DNA of 64,000 nucleotides from Ensifer sp. IC3342 (GCF_020193655.1 NZ_JADYVE010000009.1:62001-126000), one strand, 5' to 3'; shown: positions 37,385 through 47,480, numbered from the stretch's first letter. Notes: generated by a model from the letters alone, not told the origin. Numbers and translations: made by a program.

Positions 37385-38773
37385 CTACATACATTTGGCT
37401 TTAGCCTGCAGGAGCATTCCTTTGAAATTGTTGAACTGCTTGATCGCCACAAGGATGGCAAGCAGTCCTGCCAGCAGCTCAGCAGCTGCCTGGCTGACCA
37501 ATAATCCCGTGAAGCCCCAAATGCGTGGAAACAGCAGTATGGCTGGCACGAAGAGATATCCTTGCCTTGCGAAGCAAACGACCGCGCTCAGGCGTGCTCT
37601 CCCGAACGACTGAAGCATAGTTATTACCACTTGTTGGACGCCAAATAGCCCGAAAAACAGATGGAACATAACACAGGTGGAGACGGCGATTTCAGCCACA
37701 TCCTCGCTGTCGCTGAAAAGGTGGACGATTGGCCGGGCGAAAATCACAACCACAGCAGAAAAGATGACTGAATAGGCGCAGACTGTGGAAAGCATAAAGC
37801 TCGCCGCCTTCCGCACCCGAGCGAAATCCTGTGCTCCCCAACTGAAACCAAGAACCGCCTGTGAGCCGATGCAAAAGCCAACGATCGGGAATGTTCCGAT
37901 TGTTAGCAATCGAGCGGCTATACCCACAGCGGCAACGGAATTGTCGCCGAACGTGGCAGCAGCCCTGTACAAGAGCATGAATGAAGCCGCCGTCAAAATA
38001 CCGTTGATGGTCACTGGGCCTCCAACGGCTGCGATCTGCTTCACTCGGTCGCCACTGAAAGTGATGTAGGAAGTTCGGAAACGGACAATCCCGCGTTGTT
38101 TCGCAAAATACACGACGTACATGCTGCTGGCGACGATCTGAGACAACAGTGTTGCCAGCGCGGCGCCGCGAACCCCGAGATCCAGCGTGAAAATTAGTAC
38201 CGGATCGAGCAGCGCATTCAACGTAAAAGCCGTAATCATGGTCCACATGCTGAACCGGGTGTTACCCTCAGCCCTGACGATGGACCCATTGACCATGTTC
38301 AACAGAGTGAGCGTGTAGCCAACTAGGAGCGTCGATGCATAGTGGAGGGCTGCTGGCATTATAGTCGGACTGGCGCCGAGCAAAGCGAGAGCGTCGCGCA
38401 AACTGAAAAGGAGGGTGACGGTAAGCGCCACTCCAATCAGAGGTGCGAGAGCGAGTGCCAAGCTCGCACCACGACTCGCTTCCAATGAGTTGCCGGCGCC
38501 AAGATTGCGGGACACGAATGATGCTGTACCGGCCCCGATCCCCTGCCCCACTGCGGAGAGCAGCACTACGAACGGAAAAGCAATGCTGACGGCGGCGATT
38601 GCCTGGGGGCCAAGCCTTCCGACAAAGAGTGCATTCACGACCTGCTGGAGTCCATTGATCGACAAACCAATAATTGAGGGAATGGCGAGCCGCATGATGA
38701 GGCGGGAAACCTTGCCGTCCAACAAACTGATGTGCTCTGCCGGCGATGCCGTGCGTTCGTCTTTGCCTTTCAT
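37385..38773 (-). CDS. MATE-family efflux transporter
   Basis: About 460 residues with 12 hydrophobic segments arranged in two similar halves (NALFVGRLGPQAIAAVSIAFP in the first half; FSWGAQDFARVRKA in the second), typical of the NorM/DinF superfamily. MATE proteins expel cationic or amphipathic compounds with Na+ or H+. ATG 38773 has GGAGC six bases upstream; an earlier in-frame ATG at 38794 overlaps the NRPS stop codon as ATGA. Either way it is translated just behind the NRPS gene, so it probably exports the peptide made by it. Confidence 0.88.
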   Translation of the reverse strand: MKGKDERTASPAEHISLLDGKVSRLIMRLAIPSIIGLSINGLQQVVNALFVGRLGPQAIAAVSIAFPFVVLLSAVGQGIGAGTASFVSRNLGAGNSLEASRGASLALALAPLIGVALTVTLLFSLRDALALLGASPTIMPAALHYASTLLVGYTLTLLNMVNGSIVRAEGNTRFSMWTMITAFTLNALLDPVLIFTLDLGVRGAALATLLSQIVASSMYVVYFAKQRGIVRFRTSYITFSGDRVKQIAAVGGPVTINGILTAASFMLLYRAAATFGDNSVAAVGIAARLLTIGTFPIVGFCIGSQAVLGFSWGAQDFARVRKAASFMLSTVCAYSVIFSAVVVIFARPIVHLFSDSEDVAEIAVSTCVMFHLFFGLFGVQQVVITMLQSFGRARLSAVVCFARQGYLFVPAILLFPRIWGFTGLLVSQAAAELLAGLLAILVAIKQFNNFKGMLLQAKAKCM

Positions 38774-38790
38774 ATGTAGCTCCAACGGCC

Positions 38791-41700
38791 TCATCCGTTG
38801 GCCTCTGCAAACGCATCGACAGTCCGTAGGAGCTCCTCGCGGAAGGCTGTGCAGAGTCTGCGGGTGGATTCGTAGCCTACTTGTCTTGGATCGTATCTCA
38901 CTTCAATTTGTAGTTCGCCCGATTGGTATCCGACACGAAACCAATAGAGATAGTTCATAACTGACTGGTTCATATCTTCGCCGATCCACAGTGGGTGTGG
39001 ATCTCTGGATAGCAGGCGGCGCGGATAATGACGTTGGAGTCTCGCTCGATAGTTCACTCCTATCTTGGGTAACGGCAGACGATCGATCCGCTCCCGCACT
39101 GTGGGCTGCCGATTCAAGAACTTCAAAGCTCGGAAACCTATGCCCTTGCGCGGCAAGGAACTGCGTTGCTGATATATAGAGCGAGCGCGGTCTCGACGAG
39201 ACTCCGTTCCGGTAACGTATAATGGCAGCGGTACCAACTCACCGATGTAGCCGATCGTTTGCGACGGATCGATGTCATCGAATAAACCTCCCCGAGTCGA
39301 AGTGAGACTGTCAATCCACAGCGAGTAATTTCCAAAAGCGCCGCCAAATGCCCCCGAGATAGCCGCAAGCAGTATGTCGAAATCTTCACAATGCGCGGAT
39401 GTCGGCGCAGTCTTGAGAAGGCGCGCCGTCGTCTGCTCACTAATCCTTAAATGATATGTTGCCTGATCTTTCCACAGTGGGCTGCAGAGCTTCTCATCGA
39501 TTATCTCCTCAAAGCCTGCATAGTGGAGCAACCTCGCAGTTTCAGCTGAAAATCCCGCCACATGTGACCCGGCGTCGCTTACGCGCATATCGAACAAGTT
39601 ATACCGCAGGCCCTCCCAATATTCGAGCTCGGCTGGCGCTTCACCATTCGCGTAATCATTCAATCGGCCGAGCCATTGAGACAGGGGCGTGGTCGCCGGA
39701 TCTGCAGCGGTTCGGCCTGCGGCAAACGAGCTATAAGCTGTATCGAGCGCATTCAGGAACAGTCTGTATCCAACCCCATCTGCTACAAAGTGATGGAGCA
39801 GAACAAGCAAATAGTAATCGCCGCTTTCTGATGTCCGGAAGGCTGAGACTTTTACAAGAGGCGTCCGGCCGTCAAATCGAAAACCGAGCTGACGCTCCGC
39901 ACAGGCGCGCTCGATGACTTTGAGTTGCTCTGATGTGGGCACATCGACAAGGTCTACTTCCTCTAGGGGGGAATCTGCTATTGATCCGATTACCTGAGAT
40001 AGGCCGCTATCCGTTTGGTCGATACGGAGCCTTAGTCCTTCCTCCCGGCCGATGACGTGCAAAAGGGCACGTTCAAGAATGGATATATTCAGGAGGCCGG
40101 CGGGCATGAAGAAAAGATCGCCAATGTTGTAGTGCTCACCGATTCCGACGACACTATTCCAATGTGTGATTGCAGGGGTTACCGGCAGCGCTCCCTTGGA
40201 AGTCTCACATGTCACCGCCGGCGCTTCGTGCGTTGCTAGTTGCCGAATCGTCGGTGTCCGGTGCAGCTGACCGACCGTCAAGTTCACTCCCGCGTTCCGC
40301 GCCAGTGTGACGCACCGCACGCTCAGAAGCGAATTGCCGCCGATGTCAAAGAAGCTGTCATCAATGCCAACAGATTTGGTACCCAACAGCTCTTGCCAAA
40401 TCGCGGCGAGGAGTTGCTCCTTCTCCGTGCGCGGTTCAGCCGATCTGGTTTTTTGGATTGGCCGGGACGAGATTGAAGGCAAACGAGCCCGATCTATTTT
40501 TCCGCTGGGTGTGAGCGGCATACATTCCACCATCCGAAAATCTGATGGCATCATGTAAGACGGGAGTACCTGCCGCAGATGAGTTATAATGTCTCCTGAC
40601 GTCAGATTGTCGTGAGCTGGAGCCACAATGGAAACGAGCCGCCGATCGTCGTCCACGCCCTCTACCAGAGCGGCGGCTTGCGCAATGCCAGAATGAGATT
40701 CAAGCGCCGCTTCAATTTCCTCCAGCTCAATTCGGAAACCCCGAAGCTGAATTTGGTTGTCCGCTCGACCGCAAATCTCCAGAAGCCCTTTGGCTGAGAT
40801 GCGGGCGATATCGCCACTGCGATAAAGGACACTGTATTGACCTTCATCGTATGGGTTTGGCACGAAAGAGCGCTTAGTTCGTTGTGGGTCCTTCCAATAT
40901 CCCGCACTCACACAGCGTCCTGCCATGCAAAGTTCACCTGAGACTCCAACGGGAACCCGCTTCAAGTCTGCATCAAGGACATAAACTTTCACATTATCGA
41001 TCGGGCGGCCAACCGGAACAGCTGATGAGCCATCGTTGGCGTCCGATGTTCGGTACACCGCCGCATTAGATGCGCACTCCGTTGTCCCATAAAAATTCCA
41101 TAGCGGCACATCTGGAAAGCACTCTCGCCAACGAACAGGAAGCGATGGCGGCATCGGTTCAGCACTGCTTGTAACTAGGCGCAAGCTGGTCGTTTTCGCC
41201 TCTCGCTTTTGAGAGGCGATTAACCCGGTCAAAACGGGCGGAGAAGCAAACAACCGCGTCACCTGATACCTTGTCAATGCCCCTAACAAGAGGTCGGGGT
41301 CGACCAACTGCTCATGCGTAAGGATCAGCGTTGGAATGCCCTTCAGGAGCCCTCCAAAATACTCCCACATCGTAGCAACAAGTGCCGCTGACTTCTGAAC
41401 GACCATTACGTCGGTGCGATCGAAAGGAAAGCATCGCCACATCCAGTTCAATCGATTGAGAATTGCAGACTCCGGTATAAGGACGCCCTTTGCCTTACCC
41501 GTCGAGGATGAAGTGTATATAAGACTAGCTGCACCCTCCTCTAGTGGCTCGACAGTTCGGCTCGAGACCCGTCCAGGATCGTTTTCACGCTGCAGCGTAG
41601 ACAGATTAACGCACGGCACACCGAAAGTGGCCCCTTCATCCGCGATTGCGTGAACAAGGAGGTTTGCCCCGCTGTCCATTATGATGTGGCCAATCCGTTC

Positions 41701-44700
41701 CTTCGGGTAAGATGGCGATATAGGCACTACGATTGCCTGCAAATTCCGGATAGCCAACATAGTGGCCGCTACATCTGGCGACCGGTCGACCAGCATGGCG
41801 ACGCTGTCACCCGCGCCCACCCCACAGGTTCGCAGAACGGACTGGATCGTAGCCATGCGTTTGCGCAACTGGCCAAACGTGATTGCCCCGAACTCGCCGA
41901 AATAAGCCACCTGATCGCCGGCTGAAGCGCTTACTTGATTAAACGCTTCCACGAGCGAAGGCTCGTCCTTATATAACGGCTCATCGCCCTTTAGCGCGTT
42001 TAGAAAGGCGACCTCCGAGGGGCTGAGGCCGCTTAAGGCGACAATCGGCTCGTCTGGCCTCTCGACACAGGCAGCAATGAGATGGCGAAGATTATCGGCC
42101 ATGCGAGCGATCACATCGCTCGAAAAACTGTCTTCGGCATAAGCCAGTTGCAACGCAATTGCATCGCCTTCGTCTTGCGCGTACAGGGTAAGGTCGAATT
42201 TCACATACCCTGTATCATATTCGCGAAATGTCACTTCCAGATCGTGTTTTGCCTGAGGCTCCGGAGGCTCGGAGTACATGTTGAACATGACTTGGAAGAT
42301 AGGCGATTGACCAGGCTCGCGGTGGAATCGAGTATCCCGGACCATCCAGCTAAATGGGTACGCCGAGTTCGCGATAGCATCGCTTATAATGGCCTGCACG
42401 TGAGTCGCGTGCGTCACAAAGGATTTATTGGCATCGATCGTCGTTCGGATTGGCAGCATGTTGAGGAAGAACCCCACGATCTTCTCGGTGCCTGGTTGGC
42501 CACGCACGACATGCGGTATGCCAACGACAACATCGTCTTGTCCGCTATACATTCGCAACAGCAGCTTGAAACACGCCAAGAGGATCGTAGAAGTCGTGCA
42601 TCTGTGCCGGCGTGCAAAGTATCGCGTTTGCTCAGACAGTTCGCGGCCAAGGAAAAACGCATGCGAGCCCCCACGGCAGGAGTTCTCTTTTGGCCGCAGT
42701 CGCCTGTTACCTAGCAAAAGTACCGGAGGATTGTCGCCTATCTGCCGACGCCAATATCGTCGCTGCTCATCGAGCGACTCCGGTGTAATGTGTACACTTT
42801 CCCAAAGAGCATAGGCCGCGAGGGATGTGCGTTCCGCGGGAGAGAAGGCAGCAGCATTGGAGTATCTCGTCTGCAAATCCCTGAGGAGGACAGAGATCGA
42901 CCATGCATCGATGATGATTTCGTGCGCGCTTATCAGTATGAGGTGGTCATCCGCGCCGAGGCGGATCATCCGTGCACGAAACAAACGTCCTTGACTGAGG
43001 TCAAAGGTATTGTTGAGCTCCGTGTGCCGCAGGTCCGCTACTAGTTCATCGGTCTCCCCTTGAGTCAGGTGAGTGGCGTCCACCAACTCTAGATCGCCGC
43101 CCTGTGGATCATCAAAAATCAGAACAGGCCCGTCTTCGTCACTGAAACGTGCTGAAAGCGCGTCATGTGCCTGAACAACATCGAACCAGGCTTCATTGAA
43201 TGCGGCCAGATCTATGGCACCCCGTATGCGCAGACCGCCCTGGATAATGTAGTTCTTCGCATCCGGATCGAGCTGCCATAGAAACCAGAGGTGCTCTTGC
43301 ACTCGTGTTAGGGGTGATCGTTTGAGCTTCCCGCTTGCAGGAAGCAAGTTCTGTGTTGTCTCGGATTGCCTTGATATCGCCGCCGCCAGCGATCTGATGG
43401 TCCCATTCAGAACAAGCCTGAAATCCACCTTCGCCCCGAGCTTTCCGTGCATTTGAGCCAATATAAGCGTCGCCCGGAGCGAGTCACCGCCGAGGTCCAT
43501 GAACTGGTCGTTGACGCCGATAACCTTGATGCCAAGAACATTGGACCAAATATCTCGCAGCGTGCTTTCCAACCCCGTCTTTGGCTCCTCGAACGGGCTC
43601 AGCAGCTCGGGGCGAACGGCCGACGGTTCCGGCAACGACGCGAGATCCACTTTGCCGTTTGGGGTGATAGGAAACCGGTCGACACGAATGATTCGTTCTG
43701 GAACCATGTAGCTAGGAAGCGCTTCGGCGACAAAGCTCCGGAGTTCACCCTCTGTTAGTTCGGCAGGAGCCGACACATAGGCCACTATTCGCCTTCGCCC
43801 AGTTTCGCGGTTGGCACCGGTTATGTCCCGCGCCGTAAGTTTCACGCTCTCGTGGACGGGCGCGGTTGCCACTGCGGCCGTTACCAAAGGATGAGCGCAG
43901 AGGTGAGACTCGATCTCTGCAAGTTCGATCCGGTGCCCGCGGAGCTTTATCTGACGATCTCGTCTACCTAGACATTCCACGAGGCCGTCTGCCCTGATGC
44001 GTCCGAGATCGCCAGTCTTGTAGAGGTGTCGATAGGATGGGTGGCCGGAGAAGGGGTTTGGCAGAAAGGCGTCTCTGGTACGGTCGTTATCGTTGATATA
44101 TCCATCAGCGACACCGACTCCACTGACATAGATCTCGCCGACTTCTCCCGTCTTGCACAGATGCAATCCATTAGCGACATAGACGTCAAGATTAGAAATC
44201 GGCTTACCAATAGGTACATAGGTGTCAGCTGCGCTGGGCGGGACCGATATCAAATGGTGCGTCACCCCGTCCGCACATTCTGTAGGGCCGTAGTGATTGA
44301 GAATGGGGACTTCAGGATAGAGCCTCAGCCAACTGCGCGCCAAGGCAGGCGTCAGCGGTTCGCCGACCGTCGAGACCATGCGTAAGGCACCGAAGAGCCG
44401 CTGCTTGGCTGAGAGTGTCAGCAGATGTTCAACGAATACGGCGAGCACCGATGGAACGAATTGGGCGATTGCAACACGATGCGCCTGCAGTGCCTTAAGA
44501 AGGGCTGTCGGAGATCGCAGTGCAGTATCATCTATGATCGCGACGCAACTGCCGACACACAAGCCTGCCAAAAGCTGCCACAGGGAGATATCAAAGCCAT
44601 GAGAGGCCGTCTGTGCGACACAGTCCTGCTCGCTTAGTTGGAGGGCATCTATCTTGGCCATCAAATGGTTGTTTAGGCCTGCGCGCTGAACCATCACTCC

Positions 44701-45234
44701 CTTGGGCCTTCCCGTCGAACCGGACGTAAACAGAATGTAAGCGAGGCGGGCGTCGGGCGAAGATGGCATTGCAGGAGAGACACGGCTACCGAGTAGCGCC
44801 GTTTGCACCGTCATGAATTGTCTGACGCCGTCGCAGTCCTTCTCAAAAAGACCAAGCGCTTTGGGTTTTTCCGGCCCGATAATCAGAGTGCATCCACTTT
44901 GCTTAATCATGAAAGAAATTCGGGAGGCTGGTAAGGATGGATCGAGCGGCAAATATGTTGAGCCGCTTTTCAGAATGGCGATTACTGTGGCTGCCCAATT
45001 GCAGTTCCGTTCGCCGCAATAGGCGACGACCGCGCCATCCGCGCAGCGCTCCCGTAGGGTGTTGGCGATGGCGTCTGACCGCACCCGCAGCTCACCATAG
45101 GTGAGCTCCTCCGAGCCATGTTGGATCGCAATCCTGTCGGGGGATGATGCCGCAATCTTATCGATAGCCGCGACTACATCGATTAACTGGCTTCCAACAA
45201 ATTCGAGTTTCTCAGGTCGACCTTCGTTAAGCAT
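38791..45234 (-). CDS. Two-module non-ribosomal peptide synthetase (A-T-C-A-T-E-like)
   Basis: A 2147-residue synthetase. Order: A1 (FTSGSTGRPKG, YGPTE; A4 motif HGFDISLW), T1 (LGGDSL), C1, A2, T2 (IGGNSL), and a terminal condensation/epimerization-like domain (HHFVADG at 1814-1820); no thioesterase or reductase. Three core motifs deviate. C1 has HEIIIDA at 771-777 in place of HHxxxDG. A2 has Val1286 where Asp235 normally holds the substrate amino group. The last domain has an E-type layout (KGIGFRALKFL) but lacks EGHGRE around 1976-1982. AGAGGAGA gives a strong ribosome binding site for ATG 45234. MATE and PPTase genes follow. The product is probably a small acyl- or amino-acid conjugate. 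Confidence 0.9.
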   Translation of the reverse strand: MLNEGRPEKLEFVGSQLIDVVAAIDKIAASSPDRIAIQHGSEELTYGELRVRSDAIANTLRERCADGAVVAYCGERNCNWAATVIAILKSGSTYLPLDPSLPASRISFMIKQSGCTLIIGPEKPKALGLFEKDCDGVRQFMTVQTALLGSRVSPAMPSSPDARLAYILFTSGSTGRPKGVMVQRAGLNNHLMAKIDALQLSEQDCVAQTASHGFDISLWQLLAGLCVGSCVAIIDDTALRSPTALLKALQAHRVAIAQFVPSVLAVFVEHLLTLSAKQRLFGALRMVSTVGEPLTPALARSWLRLYPEVPILNHYGPTECADGVTHHLISVPPSAADTYVPIGKPISNLDVYVANGLHLCKTGEVGEIYVSGVGVADGYINDNDRTRDAFLPNPFSGHPSYRHLYKTGDLGRIRADGLVECLGRRDRQIKLRGHRIELAEIESHLCAHPLVTAAVATAPVHESVKLTARDITGANRETGRRRIVAYVSAPAELTEGELRSFVAEALPSYMVPERIIRVDRFPITPNGKVDLASLPEPSAVRPELLSPFEEPKTGLESTLRDIWSNVLGIKVIGVNDQFMDLGGDSLRATLILAQMHGKLGAKVDFRLVLNGTIRSLAAAISRQSETTQNLLPASGKLKRSPLTRVQEHLWFLWQLDPDAKNYIIQGGLRIRGAIDLAAFNEAWFDVVQAHDALSARFSDEDGPVLIFDDPQGGDLELVDATHLTQGETDELVADLRHTELNNTFDLSQGRLFRARMIRLGADDHLILISAHEIIIDAWSISVLLRDLQTRYSNAAAFSPAERTSLAAYALWESVHITPESLDEQRRYWRRQIGDNPPVLLLGNRRLRPKENSCRGGSHAFFLGRELSEQTRYFARRHRCTTSTILLACFKLLLRMYSGQDDVVVGIPHVVRGQPGTEKIVGFFLNMLPIRTTIDANKSFVTHATHVQAIISDAIANSAYPFSWMVRDTRFHREPGQSPIFQVMFNMYSEPPEPQAKHDLEVTFREYDTGYVKFDLTLYAQDEGDAIALQLAYAEDSFSSDVIARMADNLRHLIAACVERPDEPIVALSGLSPSEVAFLNALKGDEPLYKDEPSLVEAFNQVSASAGDQVAYFGEFGAITFGQLRKRMATIQSVLRTCGVGAGDSVAMLVDRSPDVAATMLAIRNLQAIVVPISPSYPKERIGHIIMDSGANLLVHAIADEGATFGVPCVNLSTLQRENDPGRVSSRTVEPLEEGAASLIYTSSSTGKAKGVLIPESAILNRLNWMWRCFPFDRTDVMVVQKSAALVATMWEYFGGLLKGIPTLILTHEQLVDPDLLLGALTRYQVTRLFASPPVLTGLIASQKREAKTTSLRLVTSSAEPMPPSLPVRWRECFPDVPLWNFYGTTECASNAAVYRTSDANDGSSAVPVGRPIDNVKVYVLDADLKRVPVGVSGELCMAGRCVSAGYWKDPQRTKRSFVPNPYDEGQYSVLYRSGDIARISAKGLLEICGRADNQIQLRGFRIELEEIEAALESHSGIAQAAALVEGVDDDRRLVSIVAPAHDNLTSGDIITHLRQVLPSYMMPSDFRMVECMPLTPSGKIDRARLPSISSRPIQKTRSAEPRTEKEQLLAAIWQELLGTKSVGIDDSFFDIGGNSLLSVRCVTLARNAGVNLTVGQLHRTPTIRQLATHEAPAVTCETSKGALPVTPAITHWNSVVGIGEHYNIGDLFFMPAGLLNISILERALLHVIGREEGLRLRIDQTDSGLSQVIGSIADSPLEEVDLVDVPTSEQLKVIERACAERQLGFRFDGRTPLVKVSAFRTSESGDYYLLVLLHHFVADGVGYRLFLNALDTAYSSFAAGRTAADPATTPLSQWLGRLNDYANGEAPAELEYWEGLRYNLFDMRVSDAGSHVAGFSAETARLLHYAGFEEIIDEKLCSPLWKDQATYHLRISEQTTARLLKTAPTSAHCEDFDILLAAISGAFGGAFGNYSLWIDSLTSTRGGLFDDIDPSQTIGYIGELVPLPLYVTGTESRRDRARSIYQQRSSLPRKGIGFRALKFLNRQPTVRERIDRLPLPKIGVNYRARLQRHYPRRLLSRDPHPLWIGEDMNQSVMNYLYWFRVGYQSGELQIEVRYDPRQVGYESTRRLCTAFREELLRTVDAFAEANG

Positions 45235-45265
45235 AAGTCTCCTCTCAGGGCGCGGCTATCGGTAG

Positions 45266-45283
45266 GTCACGGTAGTTCGTGAC
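45266..45283. promoter_or_regulatory. Inverted repeat in the NRPS leader
   Basis: GTCACG-GTAGTT-CGTGAC is a perfect 6-base inverted repeat with a 6-base loop, 32 bases before the NRPS start codon and downstream of the candidate promoter. It could be an operator or a short RNA hairpin. Confidence 0.4.
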
Positions 45284-45300
45284 GCGTCTTGACGAGGAGC

Positions 45301-45316
45301 TTCAAAATTCGTGCCA
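45301..45316 (-). promoter_or_regulatory. Sigma-54-like promoter candidate of the NRPS operon
   Basis: On the minus strand TGGCACGAATTTTGAA has a perfect -24 element (TGGCACG) and correct spacing to TTGA at -12, where the consensus is TTGC. The missing C weakens it. It sits about 67 bases upstream of the start codon. Confidence 0.4.
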
Positions 45317-45523
45317 GTTACGCAGAGAGGCGCTCAGGCAAGAACGAAGTGCAATATCAACCGTTTAAATGAGGAGCAGGAACCCAGGTCGAACTGCATT
45401 GTCGCGGACCCTACAAACGGACAGCGGTGCCGGTTACGCGCGTTCTGAGGATTAGCGGACAGGAGAGGGTGGACTTAACCAGTGCAAGTGTGATTTCATA
45501 TCCGACCTGTGGCGAAACAAACC

Positions 45524-45924
45524 TTAAATCGCGCGCTTTCGAATAACGGGTAGAATACAGATTTTGCGGCTCTTCCCTTGGCTTGCGGCGGGAGTCAAGG
45601 GCTCGACCACCCTTCCAAGATCAAACAGGCGGTCGGCGAGCGCGCTACGCACCTCGTCGTCCTGGAAAATACCGATGATGGCTGCACCACTGCCTTCGCT
45701 TCGCGGATCAGTTCGACAATCGTCTTTCGGTTGGTGGTATCGAGCGGGGCTGTCGGTTCCTCGAGCAGCAGCATCGGATAGTCGACGACGAAGCCGCGGG
45801 CGATGTTGACGCGTTCCTGTTCGCCGCCGGGCAAAGTGGCGGTCGCCAGCGACCAGATGCATTCGGGAACGTGCAGTCGGGTGAGCAAGGTCCTGGCACG
45901 CGCCTTGGCCCTATCGACCGACAA
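45524..45924 (-). pseudogene. phnL: PhnL-type ABC ATPase remnant
   Basis: The C-terminal half of PhnL, the C-P lyase accessory ATPase-like protein. TLLTRLHVPECIWSLA, LPGGEQERVNIARGF (signature motif) and DYPMLLLEEPTAPLD (Walker B) lie in one frame; IIGIFQDDEVRSALADRLFD follows in another, after a shift near 45690. Walker A and the N-terminus are missing and no other phn gene is present. Confidence 0.75.
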
Positions 45925-46243
45925 CCCGTTGGCAATCGCCGGTTCGGCGCCATTTTGATTTCATTATTGTCGTTCTAACGGCGCCTGAGCGCCTGCTCAA
46001 AGGTATTGTCGCCCTGCGGTGCCCATTTGAGCCGTGAAGTCTATGTACCGCGGATCAGGGTCAATACCTTCGATTCGGGAGTTCGCCCGCATCTGATCCA
46101 CACGCCATTTGATATAAGCAGGTGTCTGCAAAGTAAACGGCTCCGATGTCTCCGGCGCGACCAGCGGTCGCCGTTCGGGCGGGCTCGCCGTGATCCTTGC
46201 CGACTTCATCAGTATCGTGGCGAGAACGTGGGCCAAGCCCTTG

Positions 46244-46732
46244 TCAAATATCCGCCGACCGATCTTTCGGTTGAAGTCGGATGATTGTCTGCCAGAACGC
46301 GGTCAGCGCGGGCTTACTTTCGTCTTCAATCTCCACCATCGCATCATAGCTCACCATCAACATGCCGGCACTGCGGAGGCGTGCATCGGCAACAGCGAAG
46401 CGGCCGCGCACGCGTGCTCCGCTCTTGACCGGCGCGACGAAGCGGACCTTGTCGAAGCCGTAATTGATGCACATCGTCTGCTCGCGGATCTTGGGCAGGC
46501 AATTGTAGCTCATCGCCGAAAGCAGCGAGAGCGACAAGAACCCATGCGCGATCGTACCGCCGAATGGGGTTTCCGCCGCCGCGCGCACCGGATCGGTGTG
46601 GATGAACTGGAAGTCGCCCGTCGCCTCGGCAAAATAGTCTATGCTCTCCTGCGTCACGGTGATCCAGTCGGAGATCCCGATCTCCTTGCCGAGAAGTTCT
46701 TTGACTTCGGAAATTGAAAGTTCTTGCGACAT
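46244..46732 (-). CDS. nodN: NodN-like MaoC-family hydratase
   Basis: A 162-residue hot-dog-fold protein. DYFAEATGDFQFIHTDPVRA carries the MaoC hydratase Asp and His, followed by TPFGGTIAHGFLSLSLLS. Rhizobial NodN proteins have the same length and order; their exact substrate is unsettled. ATG 46732 gives the family N-terminus (MSQELSISEVKELLGKEIG) with AGGAC upstream; a longer start at 46792 adds a non-conserved tail. It stands alone, without nodL, nodM or a nod box. The short TTG-initiated frame just downstream (46236-45997) matches nothing I know and is not called. Confidence 0.75.
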   Translation of the reverse strand: MSQELSISEVKELLGKEIGISDWITVTQESIDYFAEATGDFQFIHTDPVRAAAETPFGGTIAHGFLSLSLLSAMSYNCLPKIREQTMCINYGFDKVRFVAPVKSGARVRGRFAVADARLRSAGMLMVSYDAMVEIEDESKPALTAFWQTIIRLQPKDRSADI

Positions 46733-47269
46733 GTAAAATAAGTCCTGAAGAGAGCCTGTCAGTCGACCTTTAGGCCGCCCGGGCAGGCTCAAGAAAGTGG
46801 GGAAATAACGACCTAACGAAAAGCTTCAATCGTGGGGTGACCACCGTCGATGGGAACGCCCTGTGAAGCGCATCACACCATTCGCTGTCGAGGGCCTGCC
46901 AGTAATCGGAAGGGGCGGTGCATGGCCGCGATTGATCACGACAACAACACGCGTTCTCCAGTTCATCCCTTCGCTCGCTCGGTGATGGCCCTCGGCCAGT
47001 CATGGAGCCGCGCGAAAAGCTTGCCTGCCACAACCTCTAGCGCTCAATAAATTAGCTCGAGTGGACGGGGGGTGCTGCGCGTTGCGGCATCTTCCGCCAT
47101 GAGCTGGACCGGCTACATGAGGTCTTAAGCTGGAGCAACAACCTGTCGCGATCTGACGGCGTACGCAAAAACCTCCTTTCTCCTGACGCCGCCTCCTCTT
47201 TCCTAACGTATCCCATGACGTTGACAAAATTGCTTTTTTGGATCACAGCCATCGTCAGCATAGATACAC

Positions 47270-47480
47270 GAGGACGTCATTTTAGGGCCTTGATCTCATC
47301 TCCTCGGTGTGCGCGACGCGCTGATGACCGAACGCAATCTCACGGCCGCGGCGCGCAGCATCAATCACAACCAGGAGCACGGAGTGCGGTCATCACCAGA
47401 CTTCACTTGTTTCCGCGACGAGTTGTTACGATGCAGGCCTCGAACTTCTGCAACGCCGCGTGCGGAAGCTCGCGCCCCCG
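47270..47480 (+). pseudogene. nodD: nodD-type LysR regulator remnant
   Basis: DALMTERNLTAAARSIN is the helix-turn-helix start of NodD proteins. It is followed, after damaged codons, by CFRDELL in place of the usual YFRDELF, and the preceding FRALDLI resembles NodD's FKGLDLNLL. The segment is frameshifted and ends after about 60 codons, so no effector-binding domain remains. 46793-47269 and 47481-48073 contain no other gene I can support. Confidence 0.65.

Noticed and set aside
45997-46236. 79-codon frame behind the nodN-like gene
   Set aside because: TTG start, no ribosome binding site and no family resemblance.
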